64,000 nt of DNA from Ascidia mentula. Lineage: Eukaryota; Chordata; Ascidiacea; Phlebobranchia; Ascidiidae. The stretch is from assembly GCA_947561715.1 (NCBI GenBank), contig OX387201.1:10554001-10618000 (forward strand). Direction: 5' to 3'. A program made the position numbers and the translations under genes. The notes beneath the pieces were generated by a model. The model was not told where the DNA came from and searched no databases. It saw nothing but the letters and a program-made list of their open reading frames with translations. This document shows positions 1 to 14,479 of the stretch, piece after piece (the first letter of the stretch is position 1; each line of letters begins with the position of its first letter).

Positions 1-673
1 TGAAAAAACATTAAAGATTTTGGGTAAGCTTTAGCAACTCTACATAATAGATTAATAAAAGACTTTTGTTTAACTTATGGTTTCGAGCTAACGGATTTTT
101 AGCGGATCAATTACAATGTTGAAGAAATACTTTCCGAAAATCACAAAAAGATGAGGATTTTTACCACTCTTCTAGGCGACGTACTCGATTTTCAGTTATA
201 TGAAAATTGTTGCTTTTGATACATACGAGACTCTACAGTAAATTTTTATTTCGATTGTCTCATAGAAATGTAGTTACAATCCAGACCACGGAGCACAACA
301 CCGGCACATGTGCTCAATTTGGCAAGAAATTGGTTGAAAAATAATGTTTACCTGAAATGTAGGCCTAAATATGTCGCAAAATATTAGCTGGTCCGTAAGT
401 TACGGATCCAACAAAGTTCAATCAAGCTTCTGTGCAAACAGGTTTCAAGACCTCGCCCCTGTAACATACGTCACATGTCCTGGCTGACAATATTCTGTAT
501 TTTATGTTCTCGTATTATATTACTTCAAGCGGCTCGTGATATTGCGTGACATTATTGACCAATCAGCTCTCATAATGGAGAGCGTTAAACAGACCAGTTT
601 TTACCCGTAAATTCGGTCTAGCCTTCGCCATTCGATTCGCTGAAATTCTAGCAACTTTGTATTGAAAGTTGTA

Positions 674-841
674 ATGTACCGTCGTAATGAAGCAGATAAC
701 AGAAATGAATACAATTATTCGGGAAGATATCCTAGTTCGGGATGCTTTATAGAACGTGGCAGAAGCAGATTTAACAATCGAAGAGGCTCAATTCGCGCTC
801 AAGCTATCGAGGCACTGTTAAATATCTCTCAGACACTATAG
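674..841 (+). CDS. Possible small ORF, 55 aa, Arg/Gly/Ser-rich
   Basis: An ATG-to-TAG frame of 55 codons on the plus strand with an Arg-, Gly- and Asn-rich composition (for example RGRSRFNNRRG). About 110 bases upstream is a CCAAT-box-like site (GACCAATCAGC, 557-567), so a transcription start here is conceivable. I recognise no family. It could equally be the start of a gene that continues by splicing, a remnant, or chance. The coding call is weak. Confidence 0.2.
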   Translation: MYRRNEADNRNEYNYSGRYPSSGCFIERGRSRFNNRRGSIRAQAIEALLNISQTL

Positions 842-2813
842 GGTTATTTACACCCCTAAAAAAGTTTTTTGAAAAAACACAAATGTTTGGCACGCGACAG
901 ATCATAGGTTTCTAACCTTTTTTTTTCAATTTACCCCCTGGTAGCCTTTGAAGACTAATTTACCCACATGTTTCATCATACTAATTTTGCAAATAGTTGT
1001 AGAAGCAAAAAGAAGTTTAAAATACATACCCGAAAAAAATTTGTATCAAACTTAAAACCACTGCAGCGAAGCGAACAAGTAATGTAAAAATAACTAAATG
1101 TTTTGCCAAACCATAACCGTTCAAAAACTACACGGTGTAAAGTTGCAAAATTCTTGTTTACAAGGAGGTTTGTAGGTAAATTTACCTCCGGTTGGCAACC
1201 GTTTCGATAGATGATAGTGTACATTAAAAATGCCTCTCGTCACTGTTCGAGTTGTGCACCCCTGATCTAGGTTAAAAGAGGGGATATTTTAGTATTTTTT
1301 TTAGTGTACTTGGGGGGGATATTATTTTTTTTTAAAAGAAAAAACAGGCCCTCCTAAAGGAAGAGATGTATGATGGAAATGCGGGAGTGGAATGTTTGTT
1401 GAGACACCAAACAAACCATAAAAATGGTGTGCTTTCAGAATTTGACATGTTTCCCCCATAATCAAATTTTGAAATGTTTTCCAAGATATTTTTGAATGAT
1501 GCGTCAATCATGCTTTTACTGATAACTCAAATAAGTTTTAATAAATTCAGAAATGGTTAAAACTCAAATGGATGTATCTATTATTCAGACCAGCAGTTGG
1601 TGCAAACATTTACATCAAAACATAACTTAACTTTTTTGGGGTCTAACATTTAGATTGAAACAAATTTAATCGCAAGCCGCAAAGATATCTGTCTTAATTT
1701 GAAGCATTTTCTCAAAAAGCTAGGATGGAAAACCACTCACTATCACAAAATCAAAGTGCGTTTGCCAGCAATATATTTATATGTTTCAATTATTACGTTA
1801 TCAGTAGAGGGTAATATGTCGAAAAACGCATGTAAGCTACGAAGCAGGTGGGGGCGAACAGCGTGACGGAAAGAAAGTAACGAGGAAACGTTCGTTTGAA
1901 ACCAAAACACGCCGTTAAACAAATGTACAGGATGAGATGCAATCCGAAAATTTGGTGGCACGTTGGAAAAATGGACAAGGTGTCAACTGTGTAAGCTTTT
2001 GACAGTTTCACCAGTTTATCACACGGCTAACAACACAAGCATCCTTGCGCAATCCATTTATGCTACAACTCGACAAAAGCGTGTTTTCAAAATTGCGGTG
2101 AATCCCATTTCTATAATGCTATCTATTGCACTCGAAATATAATACAAATATCCATGACCAACTTGTCGCATAAAATGTTCTGGTGAAACCAGCACTTTTC
2201 AAAGGCAAACACAAAACACACCGACTTAACACTATAAAAGCTGTTCTACTACATAGTAAGAAACGTGAATGTCCGAAGGCCATATTATAGGTAGGTAGGG
2301 GTCGCCGGGGGCGTCCCATTGCACAACAGTTAGAATGACCAGGAGTTCGTATAAAACAGAAAGTGGCATTTTCTTTAGATGCTACATCGACCACTTACAT
2401 GCGAAAAGCTAAGGCTAGCAGACCAATGCAGCGGTAAGCAACGGACAATATTGTACAGAAACGCGCCAATGCGGAAAGATGACACCTAGTGGAAGGTGGG
2501 GGCAGATAAAGTAGTGGCAAATGGCAGAGTGTGTGAGAAACAAGGGTGCTTTAACGTAGACACCGCGCACGATAAGATAAAACAACGAACGTAGTATATA
2601 GTTTAGCACCACATGGAGTCTAACTATCGCTACATTAGCTTGAATACATACAGTGACGCGCTTACCTCGTAAAAGCAAAGTTGTTACAGGCGATTTTTAT
2701 GCTGAAATACAAGTTATCGATGGGCTTGTGACCCACAGACGGAAAAAGGCATACTTAGGGGTACATTTACAAGTAAAAGATGCAATATACACGAACATTT
2801 CGGTACGATAGTC

Positions 2814-2819
2814 TTTATT
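2814..2819 (-). terminator. Candidate poly(A) signal for the FNDC3-like gene
   Basis: AATAAA on the minus strand, about 400 bases downstream of the FNDC3-like stop codon. Position and sequence suit a 3' UTR end. No transcript data support it. Confidence 0.4.
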
Positions 2820-3214
2820 TTGCCAGGATATGACAAACATCATTTGGTCGTCGGCACGATCAGTCGAACTAAGCAACGAGTTGGTACAATGGCGAGACAG
2901 TAGAATTTAAAGCGCATAAAAGGAACAAATGACTTTTTCGGCATTTCCAGGTGCTTAAGTTCTGTGGAAATTGAACATTAGCCTGTTCGACTGTGGCAAG
3001 CAAGAAATACATGAAAACAAAAACAACAACAATGGCAATAGATATCTCTGGGAAACTGTTTAAAATATACTCTGAACACACACGTTGGTAAAATATCATG
3101 GTTTCTATGTCAAAATCCATCTTTTGCGTTTAATGAAACTGTAAAGGGACTGTGCTGGGCAGTAAATGGGTGTACAGTTTGGCACTAAAGCCGATCGTGG
3201 GTTCCAAGTTGCAG

Positions 3215-6200
3215 CTACTTGACGAGAACAACTTGCGCGGCAAAGGACATCAATATTGCAGCTAAAAGGTAAAATGCCAGCCAGATTGCCGAGAGCTTGT
3301 TTTCCGATATTGACTCCGACGTGGCAACCACTGAAAACTCCGGCGGCCGCTGAGCGAGCTGCTCGCCCGCGACGGTCACGCGTCGCTGATCAACCGTAGC
3401 CGCTACATCAGTATCGGGGATTTCTTCTGCGCGCGGCGTGAGACGCGGGGTTCCGTCTACAATCTCGCCTTCCGGTGTGCGGAAAATCGTTCCCGGGCTG
3501 AATGTTGCCTGCAGAACGCTCACATTGGGTGAGTCGTCGCCATCTTCGCTTGAATTGGACGATGTATCGTTGCAGGGGTTCTGGGATGTGGTGTGCGTGC
3601 CGCGGTAAAGCCTGACCGACGCCACTCGCAATCGATATTCGGTGTCTGGTGTGAGACGATCCAGCAAGTACCGGCAGCTCTCGCACGTTTGCTCCTGAAT
3701 GATTGAACGAGGTTAAAAACGTAGGCTTGAATATGCGCAGCGGTATCGGGCTGCTGCAGTTATCAGCGCAGGTCGATGCTTGGAAAGTGCATAATTTCAC
3801 AAGCATTGGTGTGAAATAAAGTGTTGGGAACAACGATGTCGTCATTTGCTGAATTGATAAATAGGGAAACATTTTGGGAATACATCATGTTGTTGAAATG
3901 GAAGGTTTCGGTGTAAATACATAAACTTACCATCTTGGTTGTCGGATCGTTGACGTCCTCTAGAGAAAGCCTGTATTGTATCAAGTGACCTTTCACGGCA
4001 TCCACTTTCTGCCAACTAATTTCACACGAAGTTGACTGAACAGCAGTGACAGAAGGAGCTGAAATGCAATATTAAAGATCAAGACGGGTTCAGTATAGGT
4101 CATACGTGTGTATAAAATTCAAATCATATGAATCAATGGAGAACATTTAACAACGTTGTTTGTTATTTAACGGTCAAATCTGTCAAAGATGTCAAAATCA
4201 AATCTGGCCTATTGGTCAAAACGTTGTTGTACAACAAGTGTCGTTTTTAGAAACACAATGTATGTTTAGCCCGACAATGACAAGAGGCGTTGTTCCAACG
4301 ATCGAGTACAATGTATAGATCAATATTATCGACTGCCATATAAGCGTTATAAAACCAGTACGCGTCATCGACAAATCCTGTAAAAGGTCAAACATTGTTT
4401 TTTTGCTCAAAATGCGTTGGTTTGTAAGGACAATATGTTTACAACAAAACAGCCGCATGAGGCAGAAGCCTTGTACAAGAGATCTGACCTATGAACCCTC
4501 GACCTTTAACCACATGAACAAAGGTCACAAACCGGACTTTACAGAGCAAAGGTACAACTAAGCATTTCGCAGCAACGTTAATGTTACAACACATCCTTTG
4601 TAACAAACACCAAACAACGTGTTGATGAAGCAATATGCAGAACCGGACGTTTGTGTTGCAACAACTCCGGGGACATTACGTTTGCACCTAATTAAAGTAC
4701 CTTCAATATTTGGTGGCATCTGAATGGAGGTGGTGGCGGCGAATTCTGACGAGAACTGTCCTTCACCCTCGCTGTTACTGGCGTTGATCCGGAAGCGGCA
4801 TGTTGTGTCTTCGTTTAGTCGATGGATTCTGTGAGTGCAACTTGAACCGCGGTAAACTGTCACGAACCTGTGACAAACAAGCGATTTGAAACTTTGGCTG
4901 TTTTTGTTCAGGAGTGCCTGAGGTTTTATTTTATTACCAAGGCATGTCTAATAACCATGGATCGAAAGAACAGCGAAAACTTAAACTGATTTTTCCAGTT
5001 TTAATGAAAATATACCATGGCAGCAACTTTGATGTAATCGATAAGATAATGCTGAGGACCTCCATAGCTCAATAGTGTACTGAATAAGAATAAAGCAAAT
5101 TCCACACAAGGTGTGCAAACTATAAACGTAACACCTGCTACCTTCCATTCTTGTCACGCATCTGCAGAAGATATTGCACGCTGTTGCCCAGGTTGTTCTT
5201 GCCCTCTCCCCACTTCAGTTTGAGCGAATTGGAGGTGGTTTGGACGCACGAAAGGGTCGGCGCGTCGGGTGGAAGGGGTCTGGTTTGCAGCTGGATCGCT
5301 TCACTAAAACTTCCGCACCCGATTGAGTTCACCGCACACACTTTGATGCTGGAACGACAAAAACATGTAAGTGTTGGGGTGGGTGTGGTGGCCAATATTT
5401 CGGACTGTATTGCTTGCACTTTTTTAAGTTGGGCGTGTTGGCGAAAATGCTATGACAGAAACATGACTAGACATGTCCCTAAATAAGTTTGTTGTCCTTT
5501 AACAGTACTTAACAGGAATAATGTGTAATAAAATACTTACTGATTGGAGCTTAAATTTTTCATTGTTTACCTTGTTATATATAGTACCGTGTTAATATAG
5601 TTACATATTATGCAATGATTCCTGACAAAACCTGCTCTTTCGTACCTGTACCGTGTGTCGGCCTTCAAGTCGTCCAAACAATAAACAGTGGAGTCGGGGT
5701 CAACCTCGCAAACCACATCCTCACCAACGTCATCCTCATCAGCTTCCTTCTGAGCCCGATGCCGTTGTTCGGCAACGTGGACCGTGTATCCCGTTATTGC
5801 GCATCCGTTGTCGTTAGGAACATCCCACTGGACAGCAGGTCCCGACTGGACATCGCGCGTTTCTTCGTCCTGTCCAGATTCCGTGACAATATGACGAAGA
5901 TTGGTCACGCGTTGGGGGCATGACGGAGGCGTGGACACAGTTCCAACATCCGATACGACACCCTGACCAACGATGTTCACCGCCTATGTCGCGTATTGAT
6001 TTTTTGAAATATGAGTGGCAGAGTAAAACTACATACTGTAGTACATTTCGCGTTACACAAGTATCAGTAGCAACAACATATGAAAAAAATGTGGAAAATG
6101 GGCTCACACTCAAATTACACAGTTTTCAAAATTATAGAGGCTACTATACTATTATTTCCGTTTATTGGTTCCATTTTTTTGGTAATTTAAACGGCCAAGA

Positions 6201-9200
6201 CGTATGTTGAATATTCGCATATTTAAGCACGAAATGTCAAATAACTACAGCGTCCCAAGTGAACTGGCCGAGACGGGAGAAAATCGTCATGTGAAAACTC
6301 ATCATAACAATCCAGAAAATGGATCTGTACTGATATTGTTTTATGACGCATTGATTTACGTAATAATCTAAAACAATTTAAGTCACGCAGTCTTTCTAAA
6401 AATACATTTTCGTTGTTCTTACGCTCTAAAAATACTCATTGACCCGACCTAATAAAATTGCGACCCGAGCCATGTAGCCAAATTAAACATTGAAGAGAGA
6501 ACATCCTTCCGCAGAATCCGAAAGGGAAACCAGATTTACATACACGTTATTAAATGAGAAATGACATCTGACACCAAAAGCATGATAATTTCAGCCCTGT
6601 TGAAGGAGCTAACCCGTCAAACACCATTCAACGCCATATTGCAAAGTGACGTTTCCCACAATCATAACAGTTGTGATTGGTTTTGGGTAACGAGCTTTTC
6701 ATTTTAAGCTGCGGCGTATCTGGTTATACCAAAGGTACAGACGAACTTTACACAGAAACCAAACCACGGGAAACCATAGATTACTTTCACCGAGAGAAAA
6801 CAGAATACCGAGACAAAGGAACAGTGAGAAGCCACCGCAACAACAGGCCGGGCTGAATCATTCACCGCTCCAATCTCTTGTATTGCAAGCGTGGTTTAAA
6901 AACAATAGCAACCAATCCTCGCATAATCTAGTCACGAACCACTCAAGCATAAACAAGTTTTTGTAAACAATACAATCAGCGGATTGGTTACAAATTTACC
7001 AATTAATTTCAGGACACATACAGAACCCCTGCTTTACCTGGACTGTGAATAAGTAGGTTGTGTTTGGTGTAAGGCAATGGAGGTGGTGGGAGAGTAGTGG
7101 GCCAATAGTTACAACCGACATCGGATTTTCCGCCGAGCCCCACTGAATTCTATATCCGATGATCTCTGCGCCGTTGTCACTCGGTTTCTGCAAAGCGAAC
7201 GTCAACATTCAGATCGAGCTCCCGCTGCGTCGTGACTCACAGCTTCGCCATTTATAACGGAACAGTCGGTTCGAACCGACAAAATAAACCGCTAAATGGA
7301 AGATGAAACAGGGAGGGCGGAATGTTTTTGCTTATTGTCGAAATTGCTCGGAATTACACTGAGCAATGACGCTGGATTGCGAAAGACGCCAAAAATAAAA
7401 TCATTGGTTTGACGTCACTGGCGTGATTATCGGGGCACGCTCACGTCTGCGCATAATTGTGTAAAAGCCGATGGAAATTTACCCCGCAACAGAGAAATAA
7501 AAAATGTATCCCAAGTGGTTTAATATCCTACCAAACAAACGCATTATATACAGGTGTTCGGTTCGGTGGCTTTTTCAAAACACCTGCGTCACAGTGTTTT
7601 AGCCTAAGCGAGGCTTGTCACGCGTTTAAAGGAAGTCTTGAAGCTTCCATGTGGCTATTACTCTCCGCGACACACACAAATATGGAGACAGCATTGTGCC
7701 AACCGGCGGTTTAAAGGTGCGCATTATGTCAGAATCGCCTAAAAGAAGATTCCGTTGTTCAAGTTTATTGCGGCATGTTTTCCTGTTTCTTGTTGAAAAA
7801 AATTGTCTGTTAACCCTTGGATATACAGCCACAATTGAAATCTGCTGTACAATGCTCTGTCTGTTAACCCTTGGATGAGCATTGTACAGCAGATTTCAAT
7901 TGTGGCTGCATAACAAACAAAACACTGTACCTGCCATTGCAGATGTACTGAAGTTGCAGAAAGAACAGTAACCACTGGGGTTTCAACTTTCTCTGGTGTT
8001 CCAGCACTTGTCAAAGCCGTTAGTGGTTCCGACCATGGAGCGATCTGTAGACACGCGGACAAAAAGAATGTTATCCTTAGTCTGGAGAGAAGTCGCTTTT
8101 CTCCGTCGCGGCGTCCGGGCTTGACGACATACAGACATGCCACCGCAGACAAGTCACATATATCGGTCGTCGCGCCGCGCCTCGCCCGACAGCATGTTAA
8201 TCACATAAACGTCGGCTCGCTCGGGGACTCTGGTACGGCGCAATAACAAACATCGGCGCTTTGAACTTTTTCGCCCAATGTTGATACACCTACCCCCACT
8301 TTGTTGGTAGGCCGCACTCGGAAGTCGTACTGGGTGCCTGGTTTGAGCGATCCGATGCTACATTCCTGTTCGGTGCCTTTGCATGCAATGTTCGGTGCTG
8401 CCCCTTCCATGCCGGCATCGCCGTGGGCTACACAGCTGACTTCGTAATAGGAGACGGTCGTGCCACCAGCATAATGTGGCGGATCTGCAACACCGAAAGA
8501 ATGCGTGATCACAATCATGCGCACGACCGAAAATAAATTTCCCAGAAATGCGTATATCACCGAAACTCAATAACCTCCGCGCAGAGGATAAGTGCCTTTT
8601 ATTCATGATGAACTGGAACGCAGCTCAAAACTCTGTTATACGGATATTAGCAATCTAAATTTAAAATAGTCTTGATCCTGTATGTATGACCCTTGTACAT
8701 ACCGGTTATTGTAATTGGGAATGCTAAAGCGTTGTACATTTGGGGTATCTGCACCTCAAGTGGCAATTTCCAAGATTGCCCAAGCCAAGTGGAGGCGCAA
8801 ATCATTCAATGACAAACATAACGAAAAACTATGCGCTTATCAATGAGCACATTTTTGAGGTTGACTGTGGTAACTGGAGCGTAGAACGCGATTCAGGATT
8901 GAAGTGCAAACAGCGGAATGGCTTCAAGAAGCCAAAGTTTTGTGGTTAAACCCGGAGATGAACACGGGACGAACGAGAAGTTTAAACAGCGCGATTTTGT
9001 ACCACTCACCCCACTTGATAGTGAGACATGTTGGCTTTGGTCGGAGGGCTATCATCGGGGCGTCACAGGCACCGGGTATTACTGGAGGAGTAGTCACCAT
9101 GACAACTTCGGAGGGGTGGCTTGCCCCGCCGTTGGTTGAACAAAACACTCGAAGTCTGTATGTGTGGCCTGGTACAAGCATAAAACGTTCCATAACATGG

Positions 9201-12200
9201 GGAGGGTGAAACTTAAGCCACAAAGACGTGCTGATGTCGTACATTTATAACAATACACACTAAAGAGCATGGGTACATTTTAGATAAAATTTACCACAAG
9301 ATTTGCATTGACTTTTAGCAAACTGTGTTTCTACCTTAAACACTACTAACCAAATGTAGAATACATCAAAATTTTGAAAGAAATTACTTTAACACAATAC
9401 AGTATATATTACATCTGTTTGACAGAAACAATCACTGATAGTCCAAAAACAAAATATAAGTAACCAAAATTGTCAGAAGACATCACACAGCATTTGTGGA
9501 CAAACTTCCATGGTTGACAAACCTGGCTCAACGTCTTCAACTAAACATTCCTGATCAGATCCAGTATAAACCACTTTCATTGGACGATTTCGTTCATGGG
9601 ACATTTCCATTGTGTAGAAGAGAACTTCAGCACCCCCGTTGTCTCTCGGGGCATCTGATATGATTTAAAAGTTAAACAACAGCTTGTTGGGTGGTAAAGT
9701 TATTGACACAAAGTGCAAATAAATATCAACACATTTAAGTAAACTGGATAGCATTTTTAACAAACACCCGGGTTATATGAGCCCAATAACAAATTATTGG
9801 AATAGACTTACCCCATGTAAGCCTGAAAAACTTGGCATGGGTGCTACCCTTGACCTTCGGTTTTCCTGGTGGCTGGGGCTTGTCAGGATAAGTTAAATAT
9901 GAGATGACTTGACTCCACTTACTTTTGCCCTCATTGTTGTTGCAACACAACTAAATATATAGAAAGCTATAAAAAATGTCTGGGGATTTTAAATGGGACC
10001 ATTATGCTTTCAAATGAAGTTTGTGAGACATTAAAAATAAATAAGGTTTAAGATGTGCTACTGTTTCATCTACGGTTCTGTTAACAAATATCGCACCCGA
10101 AACTTGTAGTGGGAGCTTCGAGAAAGGCCCTTAACCGTAAACTTGGTGTCCAGACCGTTGTAGATTGGACGAAATCCGTAACCGGTTGCTTCGTCCATCT
10201 CCAACGTGTAAGATGTTACGTCACCGCAGGCCTTTAGCCACTCTAAAGAAAGGCTTTTCACTGAGGCTTTAGCGAGTCGTGGGGCATCGGGACATCCAGG
10301 AACTGTTCCCGCGGTCTGATAAGAAACTTCCGCACTCCAGCGGCTGCGATGGAAATAGAACGATCCAACGTCGTTAAAAGCACTTCTGGCAAATGTCAGT
10401 GGCGCCGGGTGCACAACTAGCAGACGTGGCACGCGCTAAGCACGCCACGACAGACGACGGCAATCTTTTTTCTCCACAATTTCGATGAATTAAATGCACA
10501 TGTTGGAACAACGCGTTAAAATATCCCCAGCATATGTTTACACTGGGAATTGTGAGTATTAGTCCACGGTGTTATAAAGTTGCTCATTCACTTAAGTTAT
10601 TCTTCTGTCAGTTATGTTTTTTCCTAGATTAGAAAGAAACAAAACTAAAAACACACTACCTTGTCCCAATCTTATTCTCAGCTGCAAGTCTGAATTTATA
10701 TGAATGAGCAGGAATTAGTTTGGTGACTTTGTATTGTTTTTGTGAACTGCTGAAGATCATTTGAAACCCTCCCCCATGGTTGCCTTCATCCCATTCTAGG
10801 TGGTACTTTACAATTTTTTCACCATTATCCATCGGTGCCTACATAAGAAAACAATGTCATGCTGGTAGAACAAGGTGTGACAGATATACAATTTGCACAA
10901 AAAACAAAAAGTGTGTGGATTCCTTTTTAATGTTGGACAAACTATTACGATTTTTGTACATAGTTTTAACTGTAAATGCTGTGCAGTTCATAACATACAT
11001 TTCCAATCAAGGCAAAACAAGTGTTGTGTTGGAATCAAATAAATATGCAGCTTTTATGTCTGAAATGACGCACAGACATTCAATTTAGGAAACACTTGAG
11101 TAGCAATGTTCATTTCCTGCCACACAGGCTGTCGCGTGACACAAACACATCTTTTGCAAGTGATGACTTTGTTGATTACAAACAACTAGCCACACACCCT
11201 AGTTTGGAAATCAATGGGTGATTCTTCTTATAGTGAAAAGCAGAGGAGCAAGGACTGCCTTATGCATGATAGCTGACTCACAGTTCATAGCGACTAATAA
11301 GGTACACATAACTTTTTTATACAATGCGACATCAAATGCACCCACGTCATTCACTCACCGCCCATTTTAATAGCATTGCATTTTTAGTACGACTGGCAAG
11401 CTTGGGTGAAGCAGGTGGTTCGGGTTCACAACTTGGAGTGTGGAATGTTAACAACTCTGAGGGTTGTCCCCTATGAGATTCACAAATTGCCAGCACTCTG
11501 GCAACAACAAAACAAGGATAACATTCATATGGTGCAATCTTGGAAATAGGCATATGTGTACATATCTTTTAATGTATGCTGTTCATAGTTAAAAGGAAAT
11601 AGGCTGTCACATGAAATAAGAGCAATGTACAGAATAATGTGACAGAGTGCAATAAGATAAGTTTGTCCTTCCAGTAATTGTCATCAGATGACAATGTGGA
11701 ACATAACAATTCACACAACTTACTTTGCACAATATTCTGTTGCAGGCCTCAGGTCAGTTAATTCATGATACCGTTCTTTTCCACTGAAGATGAAAACAAC
11801 ATTAATATACTAAATTGGTCAGTTATCACTGCAGCTTTTACAACTTACCTGTAAACAACCTCAAATTTTCCTGGGTTTTTCTTCTGGCAAGAAAGCTTTA
11901 GTTCAAAAGTGAGAACATCACAATCAAAGGAGCTTTTCAGCTCATCTGTAACCTTTTGGTTTTGTGTGGTAATAGATGGCCACACCAAGTGAACTCTTTT
12001 TGGCTTAAGATCCAAAACCTGCGACACAACAAAACTTGGAGTTTACAACTCCATACAACATAACAATCATCATATTTATACCAACCTCCGGTTTTGATAT
12101 ACTGCTTAGAAGTTCAGACAGTGTTGCACATCCATCTTAACAAAATAAAACAAATAAAAAAAGATAAACTTAAACATGGTATTCTTGCTATTGAAAACTT

Positions 12201-14479
12201 TTATAATGTGAAGTGTACTATTTTTATGTGCAACAAAACAACAGATGTGCTAATTTGTAGTTATACCCACACAAAAAACTGCAAAAAATATTATTTGTAT
12301 ATCAATGCCTACCTTCCAAGTTTGTAGATCGTTTGTTATCATTGGGAGTTGATTTGTCATTAGATGCCTTTCTCCTTTCCCCAAGTTGGATGGGTGGCGC
12401 CGGGTTAAAAAATGGCACAATATGGTGTTGAGCCAGTTGTTCAGACATAATATTCACCATGGAGTTACTCGGAGGTCCATGTGGAAATTGCAATTGATGC
12501 GACTCTGGGCTTGCGCTTTGGGATGCAAATGATGAAGAAGAGGAGGGTGAAGATGTGAGAGACGACGAATCAGGAGGAGGTGGTTGAGTCTTATGTTTGC
12601 TTTCCTGCAATATTTTGGCCACTCTTTCATTTGCAGCAATGTTGCAAGCTTGTGGTGAACCTGAAGGGTGCATAGCCATATAGTTGTTGGAATGTGTGCT
12701 GTGGTTGGGTGTGCTGAGGGAGGAATCAGACATACCTGTACAACAAAAACAGTATAATGTTCATAGCATATGTTGCAACCAGATAAACACAATATATATT
12801 AGAAAATCACCACAAGCAGTAAAAAAAAACTAAATTCACATACAAATGTCCAACAATCTTTCTGAAAATCTACAATAGAGCATTTTCTATCACTTACACT
12901 GCTTTTTTTAAGCTACACCACACACCTGAAGGTCTGTAACATAAGTTTTGTCTAACTGGCACACAAATACTACACACTGCATTCATTTCAAATGTTAAGT
13001 CTGAAACTGCCTCGCTTGTGTGGTACAATGGTTTATGATGCTTCACCGAACATTAAAAAAGCCACTTCAGATGCCCTTAATTTCACCACGCACAATGTTC
13101 ATTACCAGTTGACGTAACAAATATATGCATACTTCATACATAAAATGTTATGAAAGCCCAGCTGTCAAAACACACAGTGCATCTATAGAGTACCCACTGT
13201 TAAACCTTGTTGCTTATAAAAGTGGTATCTCGTTACTAAATGTTCTACACTGTGCTAAACTCTCCCACTATAGCTGTAATCACATATCAAATTACAAGCC
13301 AAAAAATGTTTCATCCTTCCGTTACCTTCCAGTGGTGACAAACTCTGTGTCAGTTGAAAACCAGCCTCACAATTACAAAGGCTGCACTGGTGGCAGAACT
13401 GAAGCACTGAACTAAAGTTCTCATCTGCAATCATTAACAATTTTGAGTTGGCAGGTTAATCATTAACATTCAAATGGTCTGCTCCTACATAAAGCCTTCA
13501 CACAACCTCAAGAAACTGTGCAGTCTTGGGTAACAGATATGGCATTAACTTAAAACAGCATTTTTCTTTACCTGGATGATTTTTCTCATGATAATATGTT
13601 GTTGGGGCAACAAACTGCATGCCTCCATCTGGTGGAGGTGACACCATCTAAACATATTAAGTTTTGTTTGGAAAACAGTCGGGAAGACATACATTTAGCA
13701 CTAATGAAGAACTCAGAAAAAAGAACAAAGCTCAAAAGTTGAAAAAAAAAATTAATTTACCGGTACTGGAGAAGGCATAAAACCATGTACTGGAGGTAAA
13801 AAACCATGGTAGGGTAAGTTTGGATAATGCTGGTGGGCCAAAATAGTGCCTGGACTTTCAAATGATGGTGCTCCAGTATTAGGTAATACAACCACTTTTC
13901 GAACACCATTTTCTTCTATCACTTGTGAAAAATGACCAGCTGGAATATCAATCGTTGGAATGGCACCATTATTGTAATACATTGGCACATGTGCTGGGCC
14001 TGCATTAAATTTATTAATGTTACAGTTGTGTTTTTATACATTTGATGATATAAAGATTATAAACCACATGTACCATGATAAGTTTGGAAGGTGTCCTCTT
14101 CTTTTATAGTAAATATCTCTCCAGGATTGACTTGCACCACAATCATATTCTACAATTCACATAAAAAAGAGCTTTCAGTTTTTTGCATCATTACAACAAG
14201 ACTTTACATACAAAATCAATAAAATTAAAAAATGATTAAACAGATATTTCATACCGATTGTGGAGGAAACTGCATCTGCATATGATCCAAACCATGCATC
14301 TGGGGTTCCTGTATTCCTTGCTGATCATGCAGTTCTTCAACTTGGGAACCGCTAACCATTCCAGCATCTTGTGGGAGAAAAACCATCATGACAACGCCTT
14401 AGTTCAATTACATGGAAACAAGTTTCAACTTCCTACCAAGTACATTATCCTGTGTTTGAACACCATTAGAAGTTGGCAT
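3215..14479 (-). CDS. FNDC3: FNDC3A/B-like fibronectin type III membrane protein
   Basis: Product of about 1339 aa, close to vertebrate FNDC3A (about 1.2 kb of residues), a tail-anchored ER/Golgi/vesicle membrane protein. Exons: 14437-14479, 14255-14367, 14074-14149, 13761-13999, 13572-13647, 12313-12735, 12086-12135, 11849-12018, 11724-11783, 11359-11497, 10660-10838, 10097-10343, 9812-9950, 9523-9654, 9010-9168, 8294-8484, 7931-8044, 7038-7187, 5646-5983, 5142-5348, 4701-4867, 3931-4058, 3215-3694. All junction phases agree. The N-terminus holds the family motif around VQVNPGE and IEENGVRKVVVLP, then a Ser/Pro-rich linker (residues roughly 150-310). About nine FN3 domains follow, with recognisable strands such as LKWGEG, TSCEISW and YRGSSCTHRIHRLNE that align in order with human FNDC3A. 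The last 25 residues form one hydrophobic helix ending VVLVK, the tail anchor. The start is the first ATG downstream of an in-frame stop; a further 5' exon cannot be excluded. Function in adhesion and spermatid development is known only from vertebrates. Confidence 0.93.
7265..7280. repeat. 16-bp perfect palindrome in FNDC3 intron
   Basis: GTCGGTTCGAACCGAC reads the same on both strands. It lies in the intron just upstream of the exon at 7038-7187. It may be a protein-binding site or chance; the centre resembles a tRNA box B, but no tRNA fold surrounds it. Confidence 0.5.
7826..7908. repeat. 31-bp perfect inverted repeat (hairpin) in FNDC3 intron
   Basis: Arms at 7826-7856 and 7878-7908 are exact reverse complements over 31 bases, with a 21-base loop. 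The loop repeats an 18-base segment (TGTCTGTTAACCCTTGGA) that also stands just before the left arm at 7804-7821. The hairpin sits about 22 bases inside the intron from the donor of the exon at 7931-8044. It could arise from a foldback duplication or be a small hairpin RNA; the sequence does not decide. Confidence 0.8.

Larger units (their letters stand above)
1..3214. other. Intergenic stretch with no confident gene
   Basis: AT-rich sequence with frequent stops on both strands. The right part (about 2.8-3.2 kb) is probably the 3' UTR of the minus-strand FNDC3-like gene. A short open frame sits at 674-841 (listed separately). I see no RNA gene and no transposon coding sequence. Confidence 0.5.

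Noticed and set aside
8711-8830. Possible extra FNDC3 exon on the minus strand
   Set aside because: Exons 9010-9168 and 8294-8484 already join in phase and complete the FN3 domain; the candidate has a stop in the frame that looked most like FN3.
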